Source: Staphylococcus saccharolyticus (lineage in GTDB: Bacteria; Bacillota; Bacilli; Staphylococcales; Staphylococcaceae). From it: DNA of 64,000 nt. The stretch lies in assembly GCF_900458815.1 (NCBI RefSeq), contig NZ_UHDZ01000001.1, positions 1,612,001 to 1,676,000 on the forward strand. The letters are read 5' to 3'. The notes under the pieces were generated by a model, which saw only the letters and a program-made list of their open reading frames with translations, searched no databases and had not been told where the DNA came from. This document shows positions 29,130 to 38,629 of this stretch, in pieces (the stretch's first letter is position 1; every line of letters begins with the position of its first letter). Position numbers and translations under genes: made by a program.

Positions 29130-29330
29130 CGTAGGACAGAAGTCGCATTGAGTTCGTTGTCTTACGCTGACAACGAATCACAACTTGTATTGTTTGTAGA
29201 ATTTCTAAGTGAAATTCTCTAAGTTGTGGCCCCAAGCTAGAATTGAAAAACTTAATTTAAGCGCTTTTTCAATTCAGTCATCGACTGCCAATACGCAAAT
29301 TATACCTGAAATAATGTTCCATACACTCTA
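29130..29330. repeat. Staphylococcal intergenic palindromic repeat
   Basis: This element contains GCGTAGGACAGAAGTCGCA with a partner (GTTGTCTTACGC) and a hairpin AATTGAAAAACTTAA / TTAAGCGCTTTTTCAATT. It also has a GTGGCCCCAAGCTAG core. Such blocks recur between genes in coagulase-negative staphylococci. It shares TTTTCAATTCAGTCA (29266-29280) with the degraded copy at 18312-18326. No ORF; it may act as a terminator for tmcAL. Confidence 0.6.
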
Positions 29331-29342
29331 TAATTATAAAAA

Positions 29343-29392
29343 TAGCTATAAAAAAATCTAATGAGGTCATAGATTTCTTTATAGCTAATCTT
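29343..29392 (-). terminator. Terminator of the rsmD-coaD operon
   Basis: Nested arms TAGCTATAAA / TTTATAGCTA and AAATCTA / TAGATTT, with a T7 run in the minus-strand RNA, lie just past coaD. Confidence 0.7.
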
Positions 29393-29404
29393 ACATATGT
29401 TTCA

Positions 29405-30434
<1,030 letters not shown>

Positions 30435-30500
30435 TGACTTACACTTCCATTTCATTAACTTATTTAATATAATTTGATGATAAAGGAGATTGATAAAATT

Positions 30501-30890
30501 ATGAAACAATCATTTATCAAAATCGGTGAAGGTTTAACCGATTTATTCGAATTTACCACACTTATTGAATACAATCACAAACGAATCAATCGAATTGTCT
30601 ACTTTCACTCCCCACAATCTGATAAACAACTATCATCAGTAGCCATCATTATGAACCCAACGTCTGAGAATCACTTTCAAGCAATATATATTATGATCAA
30701 TGTATTGAAGTATCCTTATCCTGATGGCAACAAAAAATTCGACATTATTAATTCTAAAGCAGAGAAATATGATGTTCCAGTCGTAGGAATCGATGTTCAA
30801 CCACCAGAAACATACCATGACTTAAAATTATATTTCAACTATCTTATTAGCGTCTTGCGTCTTCAAAGATGGATACCTCCATTACAATAA
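30501..30890 (+). CDS. Conserved staphylococcal protein between rsmD and ylbG
   Basis: 129 residues from the ATG at 30501 (MKQSFIKIGEGLTDLFEFTT), with AAAGGAGAT upstream; longer frames would start at or before the ribosome-binding site. I recognise it only as a conserved hypothetical of Staphylococcaceae and relatives (a DUF7147-like protein). It shows no signal peptide or membrane helix. It has an alternating beta-strand pattern, with RINRIVYFHS, VAIIMNP, VPVVGIDVQPPETYHDLKLYF and a C-terminal LRLQRWIPPLQ. Transcribed divergently from rsmD and convergent with ylbG, only 10 nt away. Confidence 0.75.
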   Translation: MKQSFIKIGEGLTDLFEFTTLIEYNHKRINRIVYFHSPQSDKQLSSVAIIMNPTSENHFQAIYIMINVLKYPYPDGNKKFDIINSKAEKYDVPVVGIDVQPPETYHDLKLYFNYLISVLRLQRWIPPLQ

Positions 30891-30900
30891 ACTTTAATTC

Positions 30901-31152
30901 TTATAGTATTTCATGTTTTTCTTTCTCATATGTTTTTTTCAAATATTTGTAAGGAGAACATTGAATATCATGAACATACTTAAGTTGCATGAGCTTATGT
31001 ACAATATCATCAGCATGTACTTCATTAACATACATGACTACAAATTTTCTTTGTCTATTTGAATGAACAATATGTCCATACTTTCTAATTTGACGTTCGT
31101 GTTTCATATGTTTCAAAAAAATAATTAAACTTATTCTTGGAATTATATTCAT
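30901..31152 (-). CDS. YlbG family protein (DUF2129)
   Basis: 83 residues with the DUF2129 pattern: [25 protein letters not shown] and [26 protein letters not shown]. Position between ylbF and rsmD matches ylbG of Bacillus. It is thought to be an RNA-associated housekeeping protein; its function is not established. Confidence 0.85.
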   Translation of the reverse strand: MNIIPRISLIIFLKHMKHERQIRKYGHIVHSNRQRKFVVMYVNEVHADDIVHKLMQLKYVHDIQCSPYKYLKKTYEKEKHEIL

Positions 31153-31384
31153 ATCTTGCTCACTCCATTATTTATACAATTGTTATCATATCACGTCTAA
31201 GTGAGTATTGAAATGACTATGACTGTTTGTCAGTTTGGCATTTTAATCTGTCATATAACTTATGTTATATTTTCTGAAAATGAATGAAGAAATACAAGTC
31301 ATGAATATCTCCATGATATTATCATTGTATTAATCAGTAATTATTTGATACGCTTACCCTAATCAACACGAGGAGGATTCTAAC

Positions 31385-32268
31385 ATGTCTCATACTAAAA
31401 AATGATTTATTAATGGTACATTAGCAACAGCTGGTATCTTAAGTAGTATATTTTATCTTTTTAAAAATAAGTCTTCTAAAACTTTAAAATCTATCCCACC
31501 TTTCTTCTCTGGACAAGCACCCTACTTATTTGCGCACAGAGGTGGGATGGCAATGAGACCTGAACAAACCCAATTGGCATTTGATAATGCTGTTGAATAC
31601 GGTTTAGATGGCTTTGAAACAGATGTACTCCTAACTAAAGATGGTAAACTGATAGTATTTCATGATGCCCATGTCGACCGGACTACAAATGGTTCAGGAG
31701 AGGTAAGTGAACACACTTTAGATAAGTTAAAACGTCTAGATGCGGGTTATCATTTTACAGATATTAATGATCAAACACCTTATATGTATATTAACGTAGA
31801 TTTAAAAGATGCACCAGATACATATGAAGGTCGTATCGCGCCGCAAGTCATATGCGACAATATTGTAAAGCATCACGCCCAACATCGTGTACTCGTTACC
31901 AGTTTCCATAAAGAGCAAATTGACCGCTTCATGAAATTTAGTAAAGGTGAAATAGCTATGGTGCTAGTCAAGCAGAAGTTACTGAAGGATTTATTAAATT
32001 TAACGGCATGTTAGGTCATACATTCAAATCACAAGCAGATACATTCCAAATGCCTGTTGAGTTTAAAGGGATATCATTGACTTCTAAACGTTTCATTCAA
32101 TGGCTAAACTTAAATAATATCGTACCTGGATATTATGGTGTGAATAGCATAGATTTAATGGCTGACCTATATCATAAAGGTGTTCATACCTTAGTGACAG
32201 ATCGCCCAGATTTAGCAAAGCAATTTAAAGAAACGTTAAAAAAAGTAAAATATAAACCTCGCAGTTAA
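31385..32268 (+). pseudogene. GlpQ-like glycerophosphodiester phosphodiesterase, decayed
   Basis: Conceptual translation starts MSHTKK, stops at codon 7 (TGA), then resumes FINGTLATAGILSS with a membrane anchor. The catalytic GDPD part is readable: LFAHRGGMA, GFETDVLLTKDGKLIVFHDAHVDRTTNG. Two further lesions are visible. An internal segment appears missing after DINDQTPY, and a frameshift near 31955 separates SKGEIAM from GASQAEVTEGFIKFN. The last part ends with the family words PGYYGVNSIDL and VTDRPDLA. Three independent lesions make function unlikely. Confidence 0.82.
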
Positions 32269-32280
32269 TCACCAATCTAA

Positions 32281-32320
32281 AAAGCAACATTTTCTATTTT
32301 ATCGGAAAGTGTTGCTTTAA
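32281..32320 (+). terminator. Terminator after the GlpQ-like pseudogene
   Basis: AAAGCAACATTTTC (32281-32294) pairs with GAAAGTGTTGCTTT (32305-32318) with one G-T pair. Confidence 0.7.
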
Positions 32321-32367
32321 GTTTGTAAAAACTACGTCATAAAATAAATAGTCTTGCTTTATATAAA

Positions 32368-32798
32368 TCAAAACCAGAAAAATAACGGTGAATTAGCTTC
32401 ATATTTGGATTTATCTAGATTTTCTTTCTTGATAATTTCATCAATACATATGAAATTACCCTCCTCCTCATTTTTTATTAACTTCCCAAAAGTCTTAGGA
32501 TCATAAATTAAATTATCTATAAATTGAAGATTATCTGCCGTCGATATTTGAGCTTTGAAATGATATTTTTTGTTTTATTAACATAACCACTTACAAAGTA
32601 AACTCCCATCGGATTTTTTAAATAAGGTTACCTGCATAGAGTTATAATTTTTCAGATTATATTTAAAATATAAATAAATTCTTTTTTCTTGTGTTTCTAT
32701 ATAGTGATTTTTTTATTAATGTGTGAAATATATGAAAGTATTACAACTAATGATATAATAATGATTGTAATATAAATTTTTAGTTTACTTTTATTCAT
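32368..32798 (-). pseudogene. DUF1433-like protein remnant (possible type VII immunity protein)
   Basis: Starts MNKSKLKIYITIIIISLVVI, a membrane anchor. After one stop and frame changes it reads QEKRIYLYFKYNLKNYNSMQ, NPMGVYFVSGYVN, HFKAQISTADNLQF and EIIKKENLDKSKYE. This is the pattern of staphylococcal DUF1433 proteins. At least two frameshifts and a stop are present. In S. aureus, members of this sort neutralise the T7-secreted lipase TslA; I use that link with caution. It is divergent from the lipase remnant at 32843. Confidence 0.6.
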
Positions 32799-32842
32799 TA
32801 TTTATATCTCTAATAATATTTTAACTAAGTAGAATTCCATTT

Positions 32843-33891
32843 GAAATTAAATGATTATATATCTAAAAATATTTCCGAAGCTTCTTATGAATCATTTCCA
32901 ATTGGTCATAAAGTGTACTATAAAGAAAAAATTTAAAAGTAATTGAAAAACGTGATGACACTCAAAATGGTTTACGTGTCTATGCATTTGCACCTATGAA
33001 AAAATGGTAAAACTGATACTAATCATATTATTATGGGGTATGCTAATATCGATTCAACAAGTATTCATGGTATTATCACAGATGCTCAACTTTCATTTCA
33101 TCATAACACAACAAATCCTAAAATTAATAATTATTATAAAAATTTAAATTATACTACAATCAATAAAAATTAAAATGCCGTTACTGATGATAATGATATT
33201 GTTAATAGTACGCATAATATGTCTATAGAAGCTTTTAAAAATAGTTTTAGTTTGCAGAATACTCTAATTTATTAAAACGTAAGTTTCCTATTACAAATGC
33301 TTATAAAAGAATCAAATGTTTCTACAAAAATGGTACTTACTCAAATGGCAGAAAGTGTTGCTTTTACTAAAGCGGTAAAAGAGAAATAATCCTAATAGTC
33401 ATATTTACGGTGCAACTCACAGTTTAGGCTCAGTACATGCTCAAATCAATACAGTGCTTGGTAATATTGAGGGGCCACTACATTTGATACTCCAAATATA
33501 TAATGAAACGTTTTCTAAAAGTTTTCAAAATAAAATTGATTCTCGTCAATTTGAACAAACCGTCAGAAATATAGGACATCCAGATGATATGATTAATAAT
33601 TTGACATTTGGAAAGGACCGAATTGGCTCAAATATTATCGCCTTTCTTCATATTAATAAAGGGTTCTATATACCAAGTGTAGATCAACATTCTATTGCTA
33701 ATTATGATGCTTTTGATAAAGATGGTAACATTCATGAAATGTCAAAATCTGAGTTAGCCCAATACAGAGAAGCACAAAAATTAGGTTTATCGTATAAAAT
33801 GTTTAACATCCCCATGAGTCAAAACGATTTTATCCAAATTATGAATAAGAGAGTTAAAGATGACGAAGGTTCTACTACTGAAATCGATTAA
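32843..33891 (+). pseudogene. Lipase-like alpha/beta-hydrolase remnant (TslA-like N-terminal domain)
   Basis: Read across several frames it gives LNDYISKNISEASYESFPIG, RDDTQNGLRVYAFAPM, NHIIMGYANIDSTSIHGIIT, then IYGATHSLGSVHAQINTVLG and a long intact C-terminal part (33454-33891, IEG...DEGSTTEID). The nucleophile elbow GHSLG has become THSLG. This matches lipase-like proteins linked to type VII secretion in staphylococci. Many frameshifts and stops show it is dead, and no C-terminal targeting domain remains. The 33454 frame is 145 residues and could be read as a false small gene. Confidence 0.6.
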
Positions 33892-34058
33892 TCAATCTTT
33901 CTATATAAAGATGCATCTCCTATTAGTATTTGTCAGTTATCTCATTCTTTCTATAACTTAAATAATCAAAAAACATTTTCGATCGGTTCTTCATTTGTTT
34001 ACCTTCGAAAGTATTTTTTATTGTTAAATTAAGTTTTTACTTCATCTCAACCCAACTA

Positions 34059-34493
34059 TTACAATGAACAGTTGCATGACCCACCTGATGCGCAACCATG
34101 ATGTCCTGTTTGAAAGAACGGGTTTCCTACTTCAATTTTAACGTTGTCGGAAACCACATACGCAATTTTGCTGATTACTTCATCTATCAAATTCTGTAAT
34201 GACACTTCTTTAGCTTTATAATTCATAACAACTGGAAGCATTTCATAAGCGCGTTTACGTTGTCTGGTTTCCATCATAATCGTTTTATAATCAGGATGAT
34301 ATTTACCAAACCTCATAACATCATCATATTTATCTTTGGATTTAAGAAACGCTTGATAAAGCAGGTGTGCTTCGTCATGATTCTCTAAAGCATCTTTAGC
34401 TTGTTGATAGGCTTGATATACTTCTGATTGTACAATCATATCTGCAATATCCTCAATACCATCGAGAATTGATAATGTTTCTTCAGTAATCAT
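34059..34493 (-). CDS. ylbF: YlbF/YmcA family regulator
   Basis: 144 residues, mostly helical, with the YlbF core (SEVYQAYQQAKDALENHDEA, FLKSKDKYDDVMRFGKYHPD). The tail GHHGCASGGSCNCS has three cysteines and two histidines, in line with the Fe-S cluster bound by the Bacillus YlbF-YmcA-YaaT complex. That complex steers RNase Y mRNA processing. It lies 18 nt after the CAP-domain gene. Confidence 0.9.
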   Translation of the reverse strand: MITEETLSILDGIEDIADMIVQSEVYQAYQQAKDALENHDEAHLLYQAFLKSKDKYDDVMRFGKYHPDYKTIMMETRQRKRAYEMLPVVMNYKAKEVSLQNLIDEVISKIAYVVSDNVKIEVGNPFFQTGHHGCASGGSCNCSL

Positions 34494-34511
34494 CGTATCC
34501 TCCTGTTCATT

Positions 34512-35564
34512 TTACTTTTCAACAAAAATTAATGAATAATAATCTCGCATCACTTCTCCGCCCATTTCATCATATTTATTATTTAATAAACGAGAACGAT
34601 GGATGTCAGAGTTAATCCAGCTATGAATGAGTGTTGGCACATCATCAAAATCGTACCCTACATTTTGACTAGCTGACTTATAAGTAACATGATTATCATC
34701 TAATTGTTGAGTAAGCGCATTTTCCGTAAACTCAACACTATCTGAACCTTTATCAGTTGCCTCATATAAGTTAATTGAAGCAATATGCGCTATATCACTA
34801 TTAATCTTTAAGGGCTTTAACCCTTTCATTTCTCTCATCTTATTTGTCACTTCATATAAAGTGATTAATTGATTAGGATTTTGTTCATAAGGAATTGAAT
34901 CATCTGTTTTTTCTTCAATTTGACTTTGATTCTCTTCACTATTCAACTTATAAGGTTGGAGCGTAGCTAATGTATTGGCATCCAAAAAGCGCACCGCTAA
35001 TATGTTGTTCGATTGTTGATCAGAATAAACTTGTGCATAAACACTCCCATATTTAATTAGTGTTTGTGTTTTTAAATCTTCATCTGACATTTCAAATTTA
35101 TAAGCTTTACCATTTGCTTTAATCGTAGGTTCAGGGTTAATGCTTGTATTTTCAAAAAGATGTGCCGCACTTTCACCTATTTTAAGAGGATCAACTTTGA
35201 CGTCTTTACCCGTCGCATAAACCGACGTAATGACATTATTCTTAGTACTTACAATATAGTATTGATTGCTTTTCTTAAATATATAGTTCTTATAGCCATG
35301 TTTGTACGGGTATGTGCGGTCTGCTTGACCGAAGTGATGTGTCATAGTTTTAATATTTTTGCCAATCCAAGTTCCTACACCCTTTTTAGGTTTAGGATTC
35401 TCTACATCTTTATCTGTTTGTTTGAATTGCTCTGTTCGATTCGTTTTACTACCTTTATTTGGATTCTCTAATACATCAAATTTAAGACGTGGTGAGTAAA
35501 ATAAATAAATTAGAAAAGTTACTAAAAATATAACGCCTATCACTTTTATAACTAACTTTTTCAT
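34512..35564 (-). CDS. CAP-domain (SCP/PR1-like) secreted or membrane-anchored protein, YlbC-like
   Basis: 350 residues. An N-terminal membrane segment (about 4-24) is followed by a CAP-associated N-terminal domain (GTWIGKNIKTMTHHFGQADR) and a C-terminal CAP domain from about residue 230 (LYEVTNKMREMKGLKPLKIN, SDIHRSRLLNNKYDEMGGEV). Same position as ylbC in Bacillus. The role is unknown. Upstream neighbour of ylbF on the same strand. Confidence 0.85.
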   Translation of the reverse strand: MKKLVIKVIGVIFLVTFLIYLFYSPRLKFDVLENPNKGSKTNRTEQFKQTDKDVENPKPKKGVGTWIGKNIKTMTHHFGQADRTYPYKHGYKNYIFKKSNQYYIVSTKNNVITSVYATGKDVKVDPLKIGESAAHLFENTSINPEPTIKANGKAYKFEMSDEDLKTQTLIKYGSVYAQVYSDQQSNNILAVRFLDANTLATLQPYKLNSEENQSQIEEKTDDSIPYEQNPNQLITLYEVTNKMREMKGLKPLKINSDIAHIASINLYEATDKGSDSVEFTENALTQQLDDNHVTYKSASQNVGYDFDDVPTLIHSWINSDIHRSRLLNNKYDEMGGEVMRDYYSLIFVEK

Positions 35565-35770
35565 CTCTCACCCACCTTTAAAGAATTACATATATTGTAC
35601 AAAAATTAGATATCACTTATCAAGATAAGTGATACACTTACGCTAATTCTTAATAACTATATCTTTTTGATTCATTAATATACTCTTCCTAAAGTGCGAA
35701 CTACTTCATACATCAATAGGTTAGATAATCAACGATGCAGTGCGAAATTAGAGTGTCACTTTTAAAGTAA

Positions 35771-35812
35771 AAAAATACTGATAAAACCTCAATCGAAGCT
35801 TTATCAGTAAAA
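35771..35812 (-). terminator. Terminator after ctaM
   Basis: ACTGATAAA (from 35777) pairs with TTTATCAGT (35800-35808), with a T7 tail in minus-strand RNA. Confidence 0.85.
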
Positions 35813-35820
35813 CGAAAAAT

Positions 35821-36282
35821 TTATAAACCTAAAGTTGCTTTGAGCAATGAAGTTGTTTCTCCACCTGGATAAAGTACATATAATAAAATGTATACAGCTA
35901 CACCAGTGATTGCTGTGAAGAACCAAACGATTGAAGCCACAGGTCCAACCTTTCTATGAATATTAAACTTATCTTTAAATGCTAAGATAATTTGAATTGA
36001 TCCTAATACGCCACCGACTGTAGCAAGAACAATATGGAACACTAGGAAGATTGTGTAATACACTTTGATAGAATCTGGTCCGCCAAAAGCTGTATTCCCA
36101 ATAAAAATTGTTCTACAAGCATAAATAATAAAGAATGTTAATGCGAAAATAGCTGCCCATAGCATAATATTTTTATGTTTGTGAATTTGGCGTTTCCAAA
36201 TCAAAATCCAACCAATAGCGACTAAAATCGCACTGATAACAATACACGATGTACTTATCGTGGGTAAAATGGGTACGTTCAT
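35821..36282 (-). CDS. ctaM: CtaM-family membrane protein (DUF420)
   Basis: 153 residues from the ATG at 36282 (MNVPILPTIST), with AAGGATG before it; an ATG three codons earlier overlaps the ribosome-binding site. Four membrane helices with conserved His/Arg. CtaM is required for the aa3-type quinol oxidase in S. aureus, downstream of haem A synthesis. It follows ctaB by 25 nt, so the two form an operon. Confidence 0.92.
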   Translation of the reverse strand: MNVPILPTISTSCIVISAILVAIGWILIWKRQIHKHKNIMLWAAIFALTFFIIYACRTIFIGNTAFGGPDSIKVYYTIFLVFHIVLATVGGVLGSIQIILAFKDKFNIHRKVGPVASIVWFFTAITGVAVYILLYVLYPGGETTSLLKATLGL

Positions 36283-36307
36283 AAATTTCATCCTTACTTA
36301 AGTTAAT

Positions 36308-37219
36308 TTATATCATTTTGATTAATGAAACAACAACAACGAGTACGAAGAATACGACTAAGTAGTTCAATGAATAAATGAACATTTGTGTTGCCCATTT
36401 AGTTTGATTAGACCCCTTTTTAAACGTTGTGAGGCCAAGAGCTAACCATCCTAAGTTAAGAAGTGTAGCTAATACAATAAAAGTTACACCTAAATTTGAT
36501 AATAAGAAAGGTAATGGTAATAACAGTACTAACCAAATAAACATGCTCACTCTTGTACGTTTAAAACCTTTAACAGAAGGTAACATTGGAATATTAGCGA
36601 GAGAATATTCATCACTTCGTTTAATCGCTAAAGCATAAAAATGAATTGGTTGCCAACAAAAGACAACTAAAAACAACGCCATAACTACTAAACTGATACT
36701 TCCGTCAATGGCTACCCATCCGATTAAAGGTGGTACTGCACCAGGAAAGCTCCCAACAACTGTATTCCAAGTGGTATGACGTTTTGACCAAATAGAATAA
36801 TAAGAAACATATCCTATAATACCAATTAATCCTAGAACGCCTGAAGGTACGTTTAATAAGAATAAGCAAGCTTCACCTATTAACATCATCCCAAAACTTA
36901 ATATTAATAAGTTCGTGTCTGATATTCTATCGTTGACTGTCGGTCTACCTTGTTTACTTGGCATGATACGATCAATATCTTGATCATAATAGTTATTTAA
37001 CGCACATGCACCGCCCATAATTAAAGTAGATCCTACAAGCATCAATAGTATTTGTGGAATGGAAGATAGGAAGGAATGGTTTGTCATTACAATTGCAAGC
37101 CAAGCGCCTACAAATGCAGGTATTAAGTTACCTTGAACGAGACCCATCTTGATGATTTGTTGCAATTCTTTGAAGGTTACACGGCCCGTATCGTGTGACA
37201 AAGTTTGTTCTCTGCTCAT
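36308..37219 (-). CDS. ctaB: Protohaem IX farnesyltransferase (haem O synthase)
   Basis: 303 residues from the ATG at 37219 (MSREQTLS), with AAGGAGGGG upstream. UbiA-type prenyltransferase with the Asp-rich [19 protein letters not shown] near 81-99 and eight or nine membrane helices. It makes haem O from haem B for terminal oxidases. Divergent from ctaA across a 320-bp promoter region. Confidence 0.96.
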   Translation of the reverse strand: MSREQTLSHDTGRVTFKELQQIIKMGLVQGNLIPAFVGAWLAIVMTNHSFLSSIPQILLMLVGSTLIMGGACALNNYYDQDIDRIMPSKQGRPTVNDRISDTNLLILSFGMMLIGEACLFLLNVPSGVLGLIGIIGYVSYYSIWSKRHTTWNTVVGSFPGAVPPLIGWVAIDGSISLVVMALFLVVFCWQPIHFYALAIKRSDEYSLANIPMLPSVKGFKRTRVSMFIWLVLLLPLPFLLSNLGVTFIVLATLLNLGWLALGLTTFKKGSNQTKWATQMFIYSLNYLVVFFVLVVVVSLIKMI

Positions 37220-37543
37220 AATTCCCCTCCTTGAATTTTTCATACAGTATTAATGATATAGTAATTTTTACTAAAAGACTAGGTTTAATAAAATTAAATT
37301 GTGACACTTTTACGACATTATAAATCGTCAATTTTGTGACACAATTAAAAACGGTATTCTTGTTATAATGAATTATAAGTAAAAATATATACATTAATTT
37401 AAAGATATTAACTATCAAGTGTCTTTTTAATTGTAACATTTGTTAGAATGTATATTGAAATATGATTCAATGATTTCATAATAACCGATTCCCCTTTTTG
37501 GGTTTTAAGTTAATACTTTAAATTAGTGATGGGGTGTTTATCA
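37220..37543. promoter_or_regulatory. Divergent ctaB / ctaA promoter region
   Basis: 324 bp, strongly AT-rich, no credible gene. It must hold opposing promoters for ctaB-ctaM and ctaA. I see only TTGTGACA-like words and no sure operator. Confidence 0.5.
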
Positions 37544-38452
37544 TTGTTTAGAAAACAAAACCTTAAATGGTTAGGTGTTTTAGCTACGATTATTATGACC
37601 TTTGTACAATTAGGTGGCGCCCTCGTAACTAAAACAGGATCAGAAGATGGTTGTGGATCATCATGGCCATTATGTAATGGTGCACTTCTTCCACAAAACT
37701 TACCCATACATACGATTATAGAACTTAGTCATCGTGCTGTATCAGCGATTTCTCTTATTATTGTATTATGGTTAGTCATTACCGCTTGGAAGAATATTGG
37801 ATATATTAAAGAAATTAAACCACTTTCAATTATTAGTATCTCTTTTTTACTTGTCCAAGCACTTGTAGGGGCGGCAGCAGTAATATGGCAACAAAATGTA
37901 TATGTTTTAGCATTACATTTTGGTATTTCATTAATTAGTTTCTCATCTGTTTTCGTCATGACGTTAATCATTTTCTCTGTCGACCAAAAATATGAAGCTG
38001 ATATCTTGTTTATCCAAAAGCCACTACGTACATTGACATGGTTAATGGCAATTATTGTATACTTAACAATTTATACTGGTGCACTAGTTAGACATACTAA
38101 ATCAAGTCTTGCGTATGGTGCATGGCCAGTACCTTTTAATGATTTTGTTCCTCATAATGCACATGACTGGGTGCAATTTGCACATAGAGGCATGGCTTTG
38201 ATTACATTTATCTGGATTATGATTACATTTATTCATGCTATTAAAAATTATCCAGCTATTCGAACAGTGCGCTACGGCTACACTGCTGCATTTATACTTG
38301 TTATTTTACAAGTTATCACAGGTGCGTTATCAGTAATAACAAACGTTAACTTAATCATCGCACTATTCCATGCATTGTTTATTACTTATTTATTCGGCAT
38401 GATTGCGTATTTCATCTTGCTGATGTTAAGAACCACACGTAGTATTAAATAG
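37544..38452 (+). CDS. ctaA: Haem A synthase
   Basis: 302 residues from a TTG at 37544 ([11 protein letters not shown]) with GATGGGGTG 6 nt upstream; an ATG six codons earlier precedes that site and is less likely. Eight helices with the paired Cys in [13 protein letters not shown] and four conserved His, including [17 protein letters not shown] and FAHRGMA. It oxidises haem O to haem A. Adjacent, divergent to ctaB. Confidence 0.95.
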   Translation: MFRKQNLKWLGVLATIIMTFVQLGGALVTKTGSEDGCGSSWPLCNGALLPQNLPIHTIIELSHRAVSAISLIIVLWLVITAWKNIGYIKEIKPLSIISISFLLVQALVGAAAVIWQQNVYVLALHFGISLISFSSVFVMTLIIFSVDQKYEADILFIQKPLRTLTWLMAIIVYLTIYTGALVRHTKSSLAYGAWPVPFNDFVPHNAHDWVQFAHRGMALITFIWIMITFIHAIKNYPAIRTVRYGYTAAFILVILQVITGALSVITNVNLIIALFHALFITYLFGMIAYFILLMLRTTRSIK

Positions 38453-38480
38453 TTTAGCTATTATTCTATAGAATAATAGA

Positions 38481-38531
38481 ACAACGCCCATCGAGGTAGA
38501 CTAAGTTAATTTTACCTTGATGGGCGTTGTC
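38481..38531 (+). terminator. Terminator of ctaA
   Basis: ACAACGCCCATC pairs with GATGGGCGTTGT, with inner AGGTA / TACCT. A short T stretch follows. Confidence 0.75.
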
Positions 38532-38561
38532 ATGTTTAAATGTACGCTATTGTGAACCAAA

Positions 38562-38624
38562 AGGACCGACTGGGCTACCATATGTCATACTTATTTTACA
38601 CATGGAAACCTAGTCGGTCGCTTT
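38562..38624 (-). terminator. Terminator of pycA
   Basis: GACCGACTGGG pairs with CCTAGTCGGTC across a second inner CCATATG / CATGG pairing; minus-strand RNA ends CTTTTGG. Confidence 0.7.
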
Positions 38625-38629
38625 AGTTG

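Noticed and set aside
33454-33891. A separate 145-residue gene
   Set aside because: Frame-corrected translation continues upstream into a lipase-like protein, so it is the intact tail of a pseudogene.
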